Shown here piece by piece: positions 8,612 to 16,211 of a DNA stretch of 25,347 nt. The stretch comes from an uncultured Planctomycetaceae bacterium (GTDB taxonomy: Bacteria; Planctomycetota; Planctomycetia; Pirellulales; UBA1268). The stretch is taken from assembly GCA_937926325.1 (NCBI GenBank), contig CALAZQ010000512.1, positions 1 through 25,347 of the forward strand. The letters are read 5' to 3'. The notes below the pieces were generated by a model. That model had not been told where the DNA came from. It searched no databases and saw nothing but the letters and a program-made list of their open reading frames with translations. The translations under genes were made by a program, and so were the position numbers. Position 1 is the stretch's first letter. Each line of letters begins with the position of its first letter.

Positions 8612-8716
8612 CCGTCGCGGCGGGCTCTGCGGCAGCCGGTCGCACGACTATAACTGAATCGGGTACCATTGCGTCGGCCGAGAGTTCAGTTTCACCCCGC
8701 GGCGGGGTCATGGACG

Positions 8717-8722
8717 AGGAGG
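8717..8722 (+). promoter_or_regulatory. Ribosome binding site of dxs
   Basis: AGGAGG, 9 nt before ATG 8732. It decides the start: the frame stays open upstream to 8669 but that part lacks a ribosome site. A TATAAC at 8649-8654 in the same gap could be a -10 element, but it has no recognisable -35. Confidence 0.8.
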
Positions 8723-8731
8723 CTCACCGCC

Positions 8732-10663
8732 ATGCCAGCATTACTGCCAACGATCGCGTCGCCGCGGGACCTCCAACGTCTGTCGCTGGAGCAACTGGAG
8801 GCGTTGGCCGCCGAAATGCGGCAGGCGCTCTGCAAGGTGGCGGCCACGCGGACCGCCCATTTCGCCTCGAACCTCGGCGTCGTCGAACTCTGCTTGGCCC
8901 TGCACCGGGTCTTTGACTTCAGTCGCGACCGGCTGATCTGGGACACCGGCCATCAGATTTACCCCCACAAATTGATTACCGGGCGGTACGCTGAGTTCGA
9001 TTCCATCCGCACCCGCGGCGGCCTGATGGGATTTCCCAATCCGGCGGAAAGCCCGTACGACCTGTTCATGACGGGTCATGCCGGCTGCAGCGTGTCGGCG
9101 GCGCTCGGGCTGGCCAGTGGCGACAGCCTCCGGGGAGAGGACGACCGCCGCAGTGTGGCCGTGATCGGAGATGGGGCATTGCCGTCGGGAATTGTCTTCG
9201 AGGCCCTCAATAACGCCGGATTTCTCAAAAAGCGGATGATCGTCATCCTCAACGACAACCGGATGTCGATCTGCCCGCGGGTCGGGGCGTTGGCCGAATA
9301 CCTCGATGTCATCCGCACCAACCCGTGGTACCGAGGACTGCGGGACAAGGCCGGCGACCTGATGAAGGGTGTGCCGATGGTCGGTGAGTCGATGGAGCGG
9401 ATGTTTGTCAACGTCAGAGACTCACTGAAGGCGACCATCCATGGCGGCATGCTCTTTGAATCGCTCGGGGTTCGCTACTTTGGTCCGGTCGAAGGGCACA
9501 CCCTGCCGAACCTCATCCGCTATCTGGAACTGGTGCGAGACGAAGAGGGGCCGATCCTGCTGCATGTGCTGACTGAAAAAGGACATGGCTTCAAGCCGGC
9601 GGAAGCTGATCCGGTCTTCTTTCACACGCCCGCGCCGTTCGAGTGCGATGATGATGACTGCATCATCGCCGTTCGGAAATCTTCGGTCCGCGGGTACACC
9701 GACGCCGCCAGCACCGCAATCGCAAACTGCATGCGGCAGGACGACCGAGTCACCGTGATGACCGCGGCGATGTGCCAGGGCAACAAGCTTGAGAAGGTTC
9801 GGGAGGAATTCCCCGAGCGGTTCTTCGACGTCGGGATCTGCGAATCGCATGCGGTCGCCTTTGCCGCCGGCCAGGCCAAAGCGGGCTGTCGGCCGATCGT
9901 CGATATCTACAGCACGTTCCTGCAGCGGTCGTATGACCAGATCTTTCAGGAGGTCTGCCTGCAGAATCTGCCGGTGGTCTTCATGCTTGATCGCGCCGGG
10001 CTGACGGGGCCAGATGGTCCGACGCACCATGGACTGTTCGACCTCGGCTACCTGCGGCTGTTTCCGAACATGACCATCCTCTCCCCTGCCGATGAATGCG
10101 ATTTGGCGGCCATGCTCGACTGGGCGTTGGCTCAGGCGGGGCCGGTCGCCATCCGCTACCCGAAGGCGGTGCTCGAAACGGCCATACAGGAACGCTTCGG
10201 CTCTGACCGTCGTGCCATTGAACGGGGCCATTGCGAACCGCTTTCGAGCGGCCGCGACGGCCTCATCGTCGGCTGCGGCAGCCTCGTCAGCAGCTGCCTC
10301 CAGGCGGCTGATTTGCTGCAGCAAGAGGGCCTTGAGGTCGGTGTGATCAATGCCCGGTTCATCAAGCCACTCGACCAGCAGAACCTGCTTGAGCGGATTG
10401 AAGCCGCCCCTTGGGTCGTCACGGTCGAAGAACATGCCTTGCCCGGCGGCTTCGGCTCGGCCCTGCTTGAGGCGGTCAACGACGCCGGTGTTTCAGCCGG
10501 GCCGATCAGCCGGCTCGGCATTCCCGACCGATTCATTGAGCACGGTGACCGGGGTGAGCTGCTCGCCGATCTGGGGCTTGATGCCGCCGGCATCGCCGCC
10601 ACCTGTCGGCGACTGGCTGGTCGTGAGGCGGCGACAACCTGTTCGATTCCGCTCCACGACTGA
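8732..10663 (+). CDS. dxs: 1-deoxy-D-xylulose-5-phosphate synthase (divergent type)
   Basis: Thiamine-diphosphate enzyme that joins pyruvate and glyceraldehyde 3-phosphate, the first step of the MEP isoprenoid pathway. The protein has 643 residues. Substrate/cofactor residues align with E. coli Dxs: H43 (TAHFASNLG), the TPP motif GDG (147-149) with the ND of ILNDN (173-177), the general acid E371, Y393, R399, D428 and H432, followed by a transketolase C-terminal domain (TVEEHALPGGFGSALLE at 564-580). Several normally constant residues differ: IWDTGHQ for IWDVGHQ, MTGHAGCSVS for GTGHSSTSIS, and ICESHAVAF where E. coli has AEQHAVTF. An acidic run DDDD (306-309) marks the domain I/II linker. It sits downstream of the polyprenyl synthase. 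The function call is firm because the catalytic set is complete. Confidence 0.92.
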   Translation: MPALLPTIASPRDLQRLSLEQLEALAAEMRQALCKVAATRTAHFASNLGVVELCLALHRVFDFSRDRLIWDTGHQIYPHKLITGRYAEFDSIRTRGGLMGFPNPAESPYDLFMTGHAGCSVSAALGLASGDSLRGEDDRRSVAVIGDGALPSGIVFEALNNAGFLKKRMIVILNDNRMSICPRVGALAEYLDVIRTNPWYRGLRDKAGDLMKGVPMVGESMERMFVNVRDSLKATIHGGMLFESLGVRYFGPVEGHTLPNLIRYLELVRDEEGPILLHVLTEKGHGFKPAEADPVFFHTPAPFECDDDDCIIAVRKSSVRGYTDAASTAIANCMRQDDRVTVMTAAMCQGNKLEKVREEFPERFFDVGICESHAVAFAAGQAKAGCRPIVDIYSTFLQRSYDQIFQEVCLQNLPVVFMLDRAGLTGPDGPTHHGLFDLGYLRLFPNMTILSPADECDLAAMLDWALAQAGPVAIRYPKAVLETAIQERFGSDRRAIERGHCEPLSSGRDGLIVGCGSLVSSCLQAADLLQQEGLEVGVINARFIKPLDQQNLLERIEAAPWVVTVEEHALPGGFGSALLEAVNDAGVSAGPISRLGIPDRFIEHGDRGELLADLGLDAAGIAATCRRLAGREAATTCSIPLHD

Positions 10664-10732
10664 TCGCAGGCCACCCGTGATGCGGCTTCCGCGGTGGTGC
10701 ACCCGACTTCCCCGCAGGGCATTCCTGAATCG

Positions 10733-11689
10733 ATGCCACCGTCTCACGAATCTGCCAGCACGCTGAAATCGGGAACACCGCTGACACCGCCACTGGCCAT
10801 TGCCATTGTCGGCCCTGAGGAGGTCGCGGGCATTGCAGGACTCGCGCTGGGCATCGAACGGCTGCTGACGGACCGGGGGCACACCGTTTCGGTTCGCCTT
10901 GCCGCCCGTTCAGCCTGGGAGCCTGCTGGCCCGGACATCGCCCCCGAAAACATTGCCCAGCAGGCCGATCTGGTGATCGTGCTGGGGGGAGATGGCTCGA
11001 TCCTCCGCACCGCCCGCTGGATGGGCTACCGGCAGACGCCCGTGCTCGGTGTCAACCTGGGCCGCCTCGGCTTCCTGGCCGACTTTTCCCCTCCGGAGAT
11101 CGAGGAAGCCATCACGGAGGTGATGGAAGGCCGCTTTCGCCTCGTCGAACACATGATGTTCGAAACCGAGGTCGTCCGTGACGGCCGGGTGGTGGCGGCC
11201 GACCTCGGGCTCAACGAGACCTCGCTGCTCGCCGGCCCACCGTTCGCAATGATTGAGATCGAGCTCTTTGTCGATGGTGAACTGGCCACGGTCTATCGCG
11301 GTGACGGCCTGATCGTCAGCACGCCGGTCGGCTCCACCGCCTACAACCTCTCGGCTGGCGGCCCGATTGTGCGAAAATCGCTCGACGCCTTCATTTTCAC
11401 TCCGCTCAACCCGCATACCCTCACGAATCGCACCGTGATCGACGCCGCCCAGCGGGACTATTGCCTGGTTGTGCCGGCCCCAAATGAGGGGTCAGCCTGT
11501 GTGGTCGATGGCCGACAACTGACGCGGCTGGAGCCGGGAGACCGGGTCCGGGTCGCGTTGGCCAAACCAAGATTTCACTTGATTGAAACCAGTCAGCACG
11601 GGTACTACTCGACGCTTCGCGACAAACTCGCCTGGGGCGGTGGCCTGAACAGGCCGGCAGCCCCGCCCCTTTCAGAGTCACCGTCATGA
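10733..11689 (+). CDS. nadK: NAD kinase
   Basis: ATP- or polyphosphate-dependent kinase that makes NADP from NAD. Numbering from ATG 10733 (318 residues): catalytic GGDGS at 85-89, NLGRLGFL at 108-115, the NE motif at 161-162 that contacts the nicotinamide ribose, GDGLIVSTPVGSTAYNLSAGGP at about 190-211, and the C-terminal beta region with VVDGRQL. The frame is also open to a GTG at 10694, which would add 13 residues; neither start has a clear ribosome site, and ATG is preferred because the Rossmann strand PLAIAIVG begins close behind. It lies 69 nt after dxs. Its TGA overlaps the ATG of the next gene (ATGA, 11686-11689), so the two are likely co-translated. NADPH supply suits the neighbouring MEP-pathway genes, but that link is inference. 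Confidence 0.93.
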   Translation: MPPSHESASTLKSGTPLTPPLAIAIVGPEEVAGIAGLALGIERLLTDRGHTVSVRLAARSAWEPAGPDIAPENIAQQADLVIVLGGDGSILRTARWMGYRQTPVLGVNLGRLGFLADFSPPEIEEAITEVMEGRFRLVEHMMFETEVVRDGRVVAADLGLNETSLLAGPPFAMIEIELFVDGELATVYRGDGLIVSTPVGSTAYNLSAGGPIVRKSLDAFIFTPLNPHTLTNRTVIDAAQRDYCLVVPAPNEGSACVVDGRQLTRLEPGDRVRVALAKPRFHLIETSQHGYYSTLRDKLAWGGGLNRPAAPPLSESPS

Positions 11690-12558
11690 CGCCTCGATGC
11701 CGTCTGAGCCCAGCCCTCATCAGCAGCCTGCTGAGTCTGCTCTGGTGTTTCGCTGGAACGGCGGCGGCAGCCGAGGCGACGGCAGGGGACAAGGACGGCC
11801 TGATCCTCCGGTATCACTTCACCCCGGGTGAAGCGGTTTCAGCACGGGTAGCCCACCGTGCCGTGACTGAAACCACCATCAACGGCACCACCCAGTCGGT
11901 CGAAACCGCAACCGACTCGGTAAAAACCTGGCGGGTCACGGGGGTCGATCCCGAGGGCCAGACGACCATCGAGCATCTGGTGAACGACGTCACAATGACT
12001 TCGCGGACGGGCGGTCAGGAGCAGACCCGCTGGGAGAGTGACAGCACCGCCCCACCTCCGCCCGGCTACGAGGGCGTACGGCTGAGCCTGGGCCGCCCCC
12101 TGTCGCAGCTGACCATTGACAGCTGCGGCCGGGTGCTGAGCCGACGGGATCTGTTCCCGAACCCGCCGTCGAACACCGGCGACCTGATGGTTGTTCCCCT
12201 GCCCGATGAGCCCGTCTGCGTCGGCAGCAGCTGGAACATCCCGGAAGAGATCATCGTCGATGTTCCTGGTGGGCCGAGAAAATCAATCCGCACGAGGCTG
12301 CGGTATGAGGTGACCGCCATCCGCGACCAGCAGGTGCAGATCGATGTCGATACCACCGTGCTCACACCGGTTGATGACCCTCGCATCGAGGCGCGGCTGC
12401 TGGAACGAATCTGGGACGGCCACATCGAATTTGATGCCGCCAAAGGCCGCGTGCTGAGTCGGTCGGCCAGCGTTGACCGCCGGGTCGTCGGCTTCCATGG
12501 CCCCCAATCCAGCGTGCGATACAAAGCCAGCCGCGACGAGCAGCTGCTCGTTCGCTAA
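11686..12558 (+). CDS. Secreted protein of unknown function, coupled to nadK
   Basis: Not confidently recognised. The 290-residue protein begins with a clear signal peptide (residues 1-29, Leu/Ser-rich core, cleavage near AAAAEA). The mature part opens with LRYHFTPGEAVSARV and continues as alternating beta-strand-like segments with many Thr/Val, no cysteine cluster and no transmembrane helix. This resembles secreted beta-rich proteins common in planctomycetes (possibly the DUF6263 type), but I could not verify that. Pro-rich PPPPGYEG occurs mid-protein and there is a short basic C-terminus. The start codon overlaps the nadK stop in ATGA, which points to translational coupling. It ends the plus-strand run, 30 nt from the convergent dnaA. 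Confidence 0.8.
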   Translation: MTPRCRLSPALISSLLSLLWCFAGTAAAAEATAGDKDGLILRYHFTPGEAVSARVAHRAVTETTINGTTQSVETATDSVKTWRVTGVDPEGQTTIEHLVNDVTMTSRTGGQEQTRWESDSTAPPPPGYEGVRLSLGRPLSQLTIDSCGRVLSRRDLFPNPPSNTGDLMVVPLPDEPVCVGSSWNIPEEIIVDVPGGPRKSIRTRLRYEVTAIRDQQVQIDVDTTVLTPVDDPRIEARLLERIWDGHIEFDAAKGRVLSRSASVDRRVVGFHGPQSSVRYKASRDEQLLVR

Positions 12559-12567
12559 CGGGCGGCA

Positions 12568-12586
12568 GGGTGGCACCACGCCACCC
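12568..12586. terminator. Hairpin between convergent secreted-protein gene and dnaA
   Basis: GGGTGGC - ACCAC - GCCACCC is a perfect 7-bp stem with a 5-nt loop, in the 30-nt gap between two convergent stop codons (12558 and 12589). Placement suits a bidirectional terminator. There is no U-run on either strand, so it is not a textbook intrinsic terminator. Confidence 0.5.
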
Positions 12587-12588
12587 GC

Positions 12589-14100
12589 TTACCCGGCCCG
12601 CAAGGCGTCTTCCACGCGGCGGATCGCCTGCTCGACATCCCAGGTGGCGTCCGCCAGCACCACATCGGCCCGGGTGGTCATCCACTTGCGGACCGTCTTT
12701 TCGGCCGCGATCACCGTCGAATGGCTCCGCCGGCCGAAATAGCGACCGATCTCCGTCAAGGCGGCCCCGGTGTGTTTGCGGGCCAGGAACATCGCCAGCA
12801 TCCGGGGGTGGTTGACGGCCCGCGACCGCCGCGAGTTCTGCAGATCGGCAGCGCCAAGCCCGAAGGCCGTACAGACCGCCTTCTCAATATCGGCCAGCCG
12901 CAGGCTGCGGCTGCTGGAACGAACCAGATCGGCGAGCGCCTCGCGGGCCAGATCGAGGGTCACCGGTGCACCGAGCATGTGGCTGGCAGCCTCGAGCCGA
13001 TTGACTCCGCCAATCAGTTCACGGGCATGACGGGTGAGGTGATCGGCCAGATAGCCGACCACTTCCTCGGGCAGATCGAGCCGGCGACGGGAAGCCAGTC
13101 CAGTAACGATCCCCCGACGGACGTCATGGTCAGGCGGAAGGATGGCAGCGGTGATCCCGCCCCGAAGCCGTCCGGCCAGTTCGCTGCCGAGGCCGGCCAG
13201 CCCCTCAACGTCCCGGTCACTGGCAAAGATGATCTGCTTGCCAGCCCGGTGCAGGCTGTCAACGGTGCTCTGCAGTTCGAGCAGTGTGGCCCGCTTGCCG
13301 ATGAAAAACTGCAGGTCATCGATCGCCAGCAGATCGACCGAACGGCAACTCCGACGAAAACCGGGCAGCCCGGTTCCGCGGAGGGCCTGCAGAAAATTCG
13401 TCGTGAACTGCTCCGCCGAGAGCACCAGGGTGGTCAGCTCGGGCCGCTGTTCCCGGGCCTGGCTGCAGATAGCCGCCAGCAGGTGGCTTTTGCCGACTCC
13501 CGTCGGGCCATGAAGCAGCACCGGTGAAATCTCGCCCATCCGGCTGGTGGCCAGTTCGGCTGCCGCATAGGCCATCCGATTGCTTGCGCCGACCACGAAT
13601 TCATCCAATCGTACATCCGCTCGACTCGGACGTGCAGTCGCTCGCTCAGTCTTCGGCCGGCGGCGTAGCTGCTTCGGTGCTGCCCCACGAGGGCGGCGAG
13701 AGGCTTTGCCCTCCTGCTGCCGGTCCCGGGCCGCCGGCCGCGACAGAGAACCATTCAGCTGCCCACCGGCAGGCGGCGGCGGGACATCTGGCAGCGGCTG
13801 CCAGTGAATGTCGACCTGGCCACCGCAGACCGACTCCGCCACCTCCCGCACATCCTGGCTGAAGGTTTTGCGGAGCCAATCACCAGTGAAACCCGGATCA
13901 TGGAAGAGCCTGACGGCCCACGCCGCCGCTGTTCCCTCGGCTGGCAGCACCTCGATTTTCAGGCTCTGGCCGAACCAGACGGCGAACCGCTCACATCCAA
14001 GCCGCTGCTCGAGCGCCGCAGCAATTTCCTCACCGGGCGCTCCACCTTCCGGCACACTCGGGGTCTGGCTCGTTGCGGCCGGCAGGTTCCGACCAACCAC
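12589..14100 (-). CDS. dnaA: Chromosomal replication initiator protein DnaA
   Basis: ATP-dependent initiator that binds DnaA boxes and melts the origin. Numbered from GTG 14098-14100 (503 residues): domain I about 24-105, a Pro/Arg-rich basic linker 105-165, the AAA+ domain with Walker A GPTGVGKSH (198-206), Walker B LLAIDD (257-262), sensor region ASDRD, and GSELAGRLRGGI (305-316) with the Arg-finger region. Domain IV carries the DnaA signature GRYFGRRSHSTVIAAEKTV (452-470) after NHPRMLAMFLARKH. The frame stays open to a TTG at 14409, but that TTG is part of the -35 box (see promoter). The GTG at 14100 has GAGGTGA 8 nt upstream, and the extra upstream codons are poorer in G/C at third positions, so I place the start here; other GTGs (for example 14328) remain possible. 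No dnaN, recF or gyrB is adjacent. Confidence 0.9.
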   Translation of the reverse strand: MVGRNLPAATSQTPSVPEGGAPGEEIAAALEQRLGCERFAVWFGQSLKIEVLPAEGTAAAWAVRLFHDPGFTGDWLRKTFSQDVREVAESVCGGQVDIHWQPLPDVPPPPAGGQLNGSLSRPAARDRQQEGKASRRPRGAAPKQLRRRPKTERATARPSRADVRLDEFVVGASNRMAYAAAELATSRMGEISPVLLHGPTGVGKSHLLAAICSQAREQRPELTTLVLSAEQFTTNFLQALRGTGLPGFRRSCRSVDLLAIDDLQFFIGKRATLLELQSTVDSLHRAGKQIIFASDRDVEGLAGLGSELAGRLRGGITAAILPPDHDVRRGIVTGLASRRRLDLPEEVVGYLADHLTRHARELIGGVNRLEAASHMLGAPVTLDLAREALADLVRSSSRSLRLADIEKAVCTAFGLGAADLQNSRRSRAVNHPRMLAMFLARKHTGAALTEIGRYFGRRSHSTVIAAEKTVRKWMTTRADVVLADATWDVEQAIRRVEDALRAG

Positions 14101-14375
14101 CTCGGCGGTCACCTCAGCGAGGCTTTGCGGACCGCGACGGGGGTTTCGAGAGCGGCGGACCGACGGCTGCCGCCCAGGCTCCGTCAGGCCGTCACCACAC
14201 CCACGCTCACGAGATTTCGCCACGTCCTGCGACACTCCATGTCCCGGGGAAGGTCCCGGCACCACTCCATTGCTGCAGGCATCGTTCCATGAGGCATGGC
14301 CTGATGCCGGCGCCGGGGCGACACGCACATCGATCTTCAGAAGTGACGATCGAATGGCCTGCTGCCACCGCCCGG
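14101..14375 (-). other. Probable long 5' leader of dnaA
   Basis: This is the stretch between the expected transcription start of the dnaA promoter and the preferred GTG. It is open in the dnaA frame but has a Ser/Pro/Arg-rich translation without DnaA similarity and many A/T third positions. It can form local stems, including GACGG/CCGTC with an inner GCC/GGC. If translation starts further upstream it would instead encode a disordered extension. Confidence 0.4.
14109..14115 (-). promoter_or_regulatory. Ribosome binding site deciding the dnaA start
   Basis: On the minus strand GAGGTGA, a seven-base match to the anti-Shine-Dalgarno complement, lies 8 nt before GTG 14100. None of the other in-frame starts upstream has a comparable site. 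Confidence 0.55.
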
Positions 14376-14381
14376 CGGCCG

Positions 14382-14409
14382 AGTATAGAAGTGCTAGCAG
14401 TGCTGTCAA
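14382..14409 (-). promoter_or_regulatory. Near-consensus sigma70 promoter of dnaA
   Basis: On the minus strand TTGACA (14404-14409, 6/6) is followed by a 16-nt spacer and TATACT (14382-14387, 5/6). The spacer holds a direct repeat, AGTGCT twice with a 9-nt period on the plus strand (14390-14395, 14399-14404), partly overlapping the -35. This is the best promoter match in the window and is oriented toward dnaA. Confidence 0.65.
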
Positions 14410-14502
14410 ACAACGCCCCAGCCTGTCACCAGCAGAGGCCGTTTTCCCGTTCGGAAGGTTGCACTTTTGCTGTCTTCAGCGGATTGAGGCCGGTGGAAGT
14501 TC

Positions 14503-14511
14503 TGTGGATTG
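14503..14511. promoter_or_regulatory. Weak DnaA-box-like site upstream of dnaA
   Basis: TGTGGATTG matches the DnaA box complement TGTGGATAA at 7 of 9 positions and lies about 95 bp upstream of the dnaA -35. It could serve autoregulation. I saw no other box in the 14410-14723 gap and no AT-rich unwinding element, so this is not evidence for oriC. The rest of this 314-bp gap holds only a TATACT (14609-14614) oriented toward the PDZ gene, without a -35. Confidence 0.25.
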
Positions 14512-14723
14512 AATCGTTTTCCGGTGCGGCACCGGCCGCCGCTGCAACAGCCTGATAAATCGCCGCCGCCCGCGACAGCCACCCCCGCTGGCCTTGGCTC
14601 AATTCGCGTATACTCGCGATCGCAGAGAGCCTGGGGCCAGGCTCGCGTGTCAGCCTTCTGCTGCCTGATCGCGCGATGTGACAGGTCGGGTCCGCACCGC
14701 CAACTTTTGTTCAGGTCCAGACG

Positions 14724-16139
14724 ATGATGAATTTTTTCCGATCGCAGACGGGTTCGAGACCGGGCCTGCTGGGACTGACAATCTGGGCCGGGCTGTTGGG
14801 TTGGCCTGGTCTGGCCGCCGCCGCGAATCAGGAACGGCTCACACCCGACGACATCGCCGTCGCCGAACCGCTGCAGGTACCGCTCTCGGCAGCCAAGCCG
14901 CCGCCGGCAGATCCAGAGGCGGCAGCAGCGGCCCCCACAGCCGAACCCAAGCCGAAAAGTGGCTGGCTCGGCCTGACCGTCGATGACTCGCTGGTCACCG
15001 GGCGGCTGGTGATCGTGGAAGTGGCCGACCCAAGCCCGGCTGATAGCGTTGGAGTGCGACCTCAGGACGTGCTGCTGGCGATCGATGGTGAACCAATTCA
15101 GACTGCCGACCAGCTTGCCGCCGTGCTAGCCGCAATTCCACCTCAGAAACAGGTTCGGGCCCTGATCGGCCGAACCGATGGGGTGAAGGAGGTCACCATG
15201 ACCGCCAGTGAGCGACCCGCCGCCACGCGGTCGCCAACTGCCGTCGCCGTCACCCCCCCCGCTGCTCCGGAGACTGCCGCCGCGGCTGCACCGGCCGCAT
15301 CCCGATTCAGCAGCCCCGCAGTGGCCACGGGACCAGCCACACCTGCTCCGGCGTTACCGCAGGTCGAGATGCCGGCGGCGGCTACCGACCGGCCGTTCCC
15401 GGCTTCCGCAGAACCGCTCGTCGCCAACCCAACCGGCTCACGGTTCGGCAGCCCCAGCCCCAGCCGCCAGCCACCCGCGGCCCTGCCCACGCCGCGGGCA
15501 GCCGCTCCACTGAAGTCAGCGGCTCGTGCTCCGTCGGCGATGACCAGAACTCCTGCGTCCGTGTTTCAAGGCCGGACGGCCCTCGGCGTGCGAACAGTTG
15601 CCATCGATGCCGCTACCCAGGCACGCTATCGCCTCCCGGAACCGACGGGTGCCTATGTCCTGGGGGTGATCGACAGCCTGCCAGCTTCCCAGGCTGGCCT
15701 GCCTCCGGGGAGCGTGATCGTCGCCTTCGATAATCGCCCGATTCGCTCTCCGGCGGAGCTCAATCAGCTGGTGACTGAGAGCCCGCCGGGCCGCCTCGTC
15801 GCACTTGAGTATGTGCTGCCTGGAGGAGAGGCCAGGCGGGCCGATATTGAGCTTGAAGCGCTCGAGCCTGCGCTTGAGCGAGCCCTGATCGGCGTGCCGT
15901 CGCCTGATGGTCAGGCAACGGGAGCAGCGCCACGGCTCGCTCAGCGACCGATTGCAGCGGCTGCCCCCCGGTTGCCGGTCGCTGCGAACCCGGCCAACTC
16001 CCAGTCTGCCAGCGATCAACTGCTGCGGCAGGAGCTCAGGCTGCTGCGAGAAGAGGTGCTCCGGCTTCGGAGTCGTCTCGATGCACTTGAGCGGGCTCGA
16101 CCGGCAGGAGGCCGTGCCCGGGGTGACACTCTTCGCTAA
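14724..16139 (+). CDS. Secreted protein with two PDZ domains and C-terminal coiled coil
   Basis: A 471-residue envelope protein with no recognised catalytic domain. Order: signal peptide 1-34 (cleavage near AAAANQ); short Pro/Ala segment; PDZ 1 at about 78-162 (WLGLTVDDS, then PADSVGVRPQDVLLAIDGEPI); disordered Ala/Pro/Thr linker 163-280 holding two related peptides, SRFSSPA and SRFGSPS; PDZ 2 at about 283-377 (ALGVRTV, then PASQAGLPPGSVIVAFDNRPI); and a Leu/Arg/Glu heptad coiled coil at 430-458. The PDZ folds resemble those of HtrA/DegP, but the trypsin-like domain is absent, so it is more likely a scaffold or protease adaptor. The second ATG (14727) may be the start. It diverges from dnaA and converges on the DUF374 gene. 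The biological role is unknown. Confidence 0.85.
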   Translation: MMNFFRSQTGSRPGLLGLTIWAGLLGWPGLAAAANQERLTPDDIAVAEPLQVPLSAAKPPPADPEAAAAAPTAEPKPKSGWLGLTVDDSLVTGRLVIVEVADPSPADSVGVRPQDVLLAIDGEPIQTADQLAAVLAAIPPQKQVRALIGRTDGVKEVTMTASERPAATRSPTAVAVTPPAAPETAAAAAPAASRFSSPAVATGPATPAPALPQVEMPAAATDRPFPASAEPLVANPTGSRFGSPSPSRQPPAALPTPRAAAPLKSAARAPSAMTRTPASVFQGRTALGVRTVAIDAATQARYRLPEPTGAYVLGVIDSLPASQAGLPPGSVIVAFDNRPIRSPAELNQLVTESPPGRLVALEYVLPGGEARRADIELEALEPALERALIGVPSPDGQATGAAPRLAQRPIAAAAPRLPVAANPANSQSASDQLLRQELRLLREEVLRLRSRLDALERARPAGGRARGDTLR

Positions 16140-16211
16140 TGGCGGCGGGCAGCGACGCAGAGAGCGACGGCAAACCGGATCGTTCGCCGGCCCTTTGGGG
16201 TCACCGCAAAA

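Noticed and set aside
9645..9669. 9-bp perfect hairpin GCGATGATG/CATCATCGC inside dxs
   Set aside because: It falls in the codons for the acidic linker (CDDDDCIIA) and is explained by GAT/ATC repetition; no gene boundary is nearby.
14073..14555. 160-codon plus-strand frame across the dnaA leader and promoter
   Set aside because: Composition looks random (Arg/Ser/Pro/His), there is no ribosome site, and it overlaps the dnaA promoter and N-terminus.
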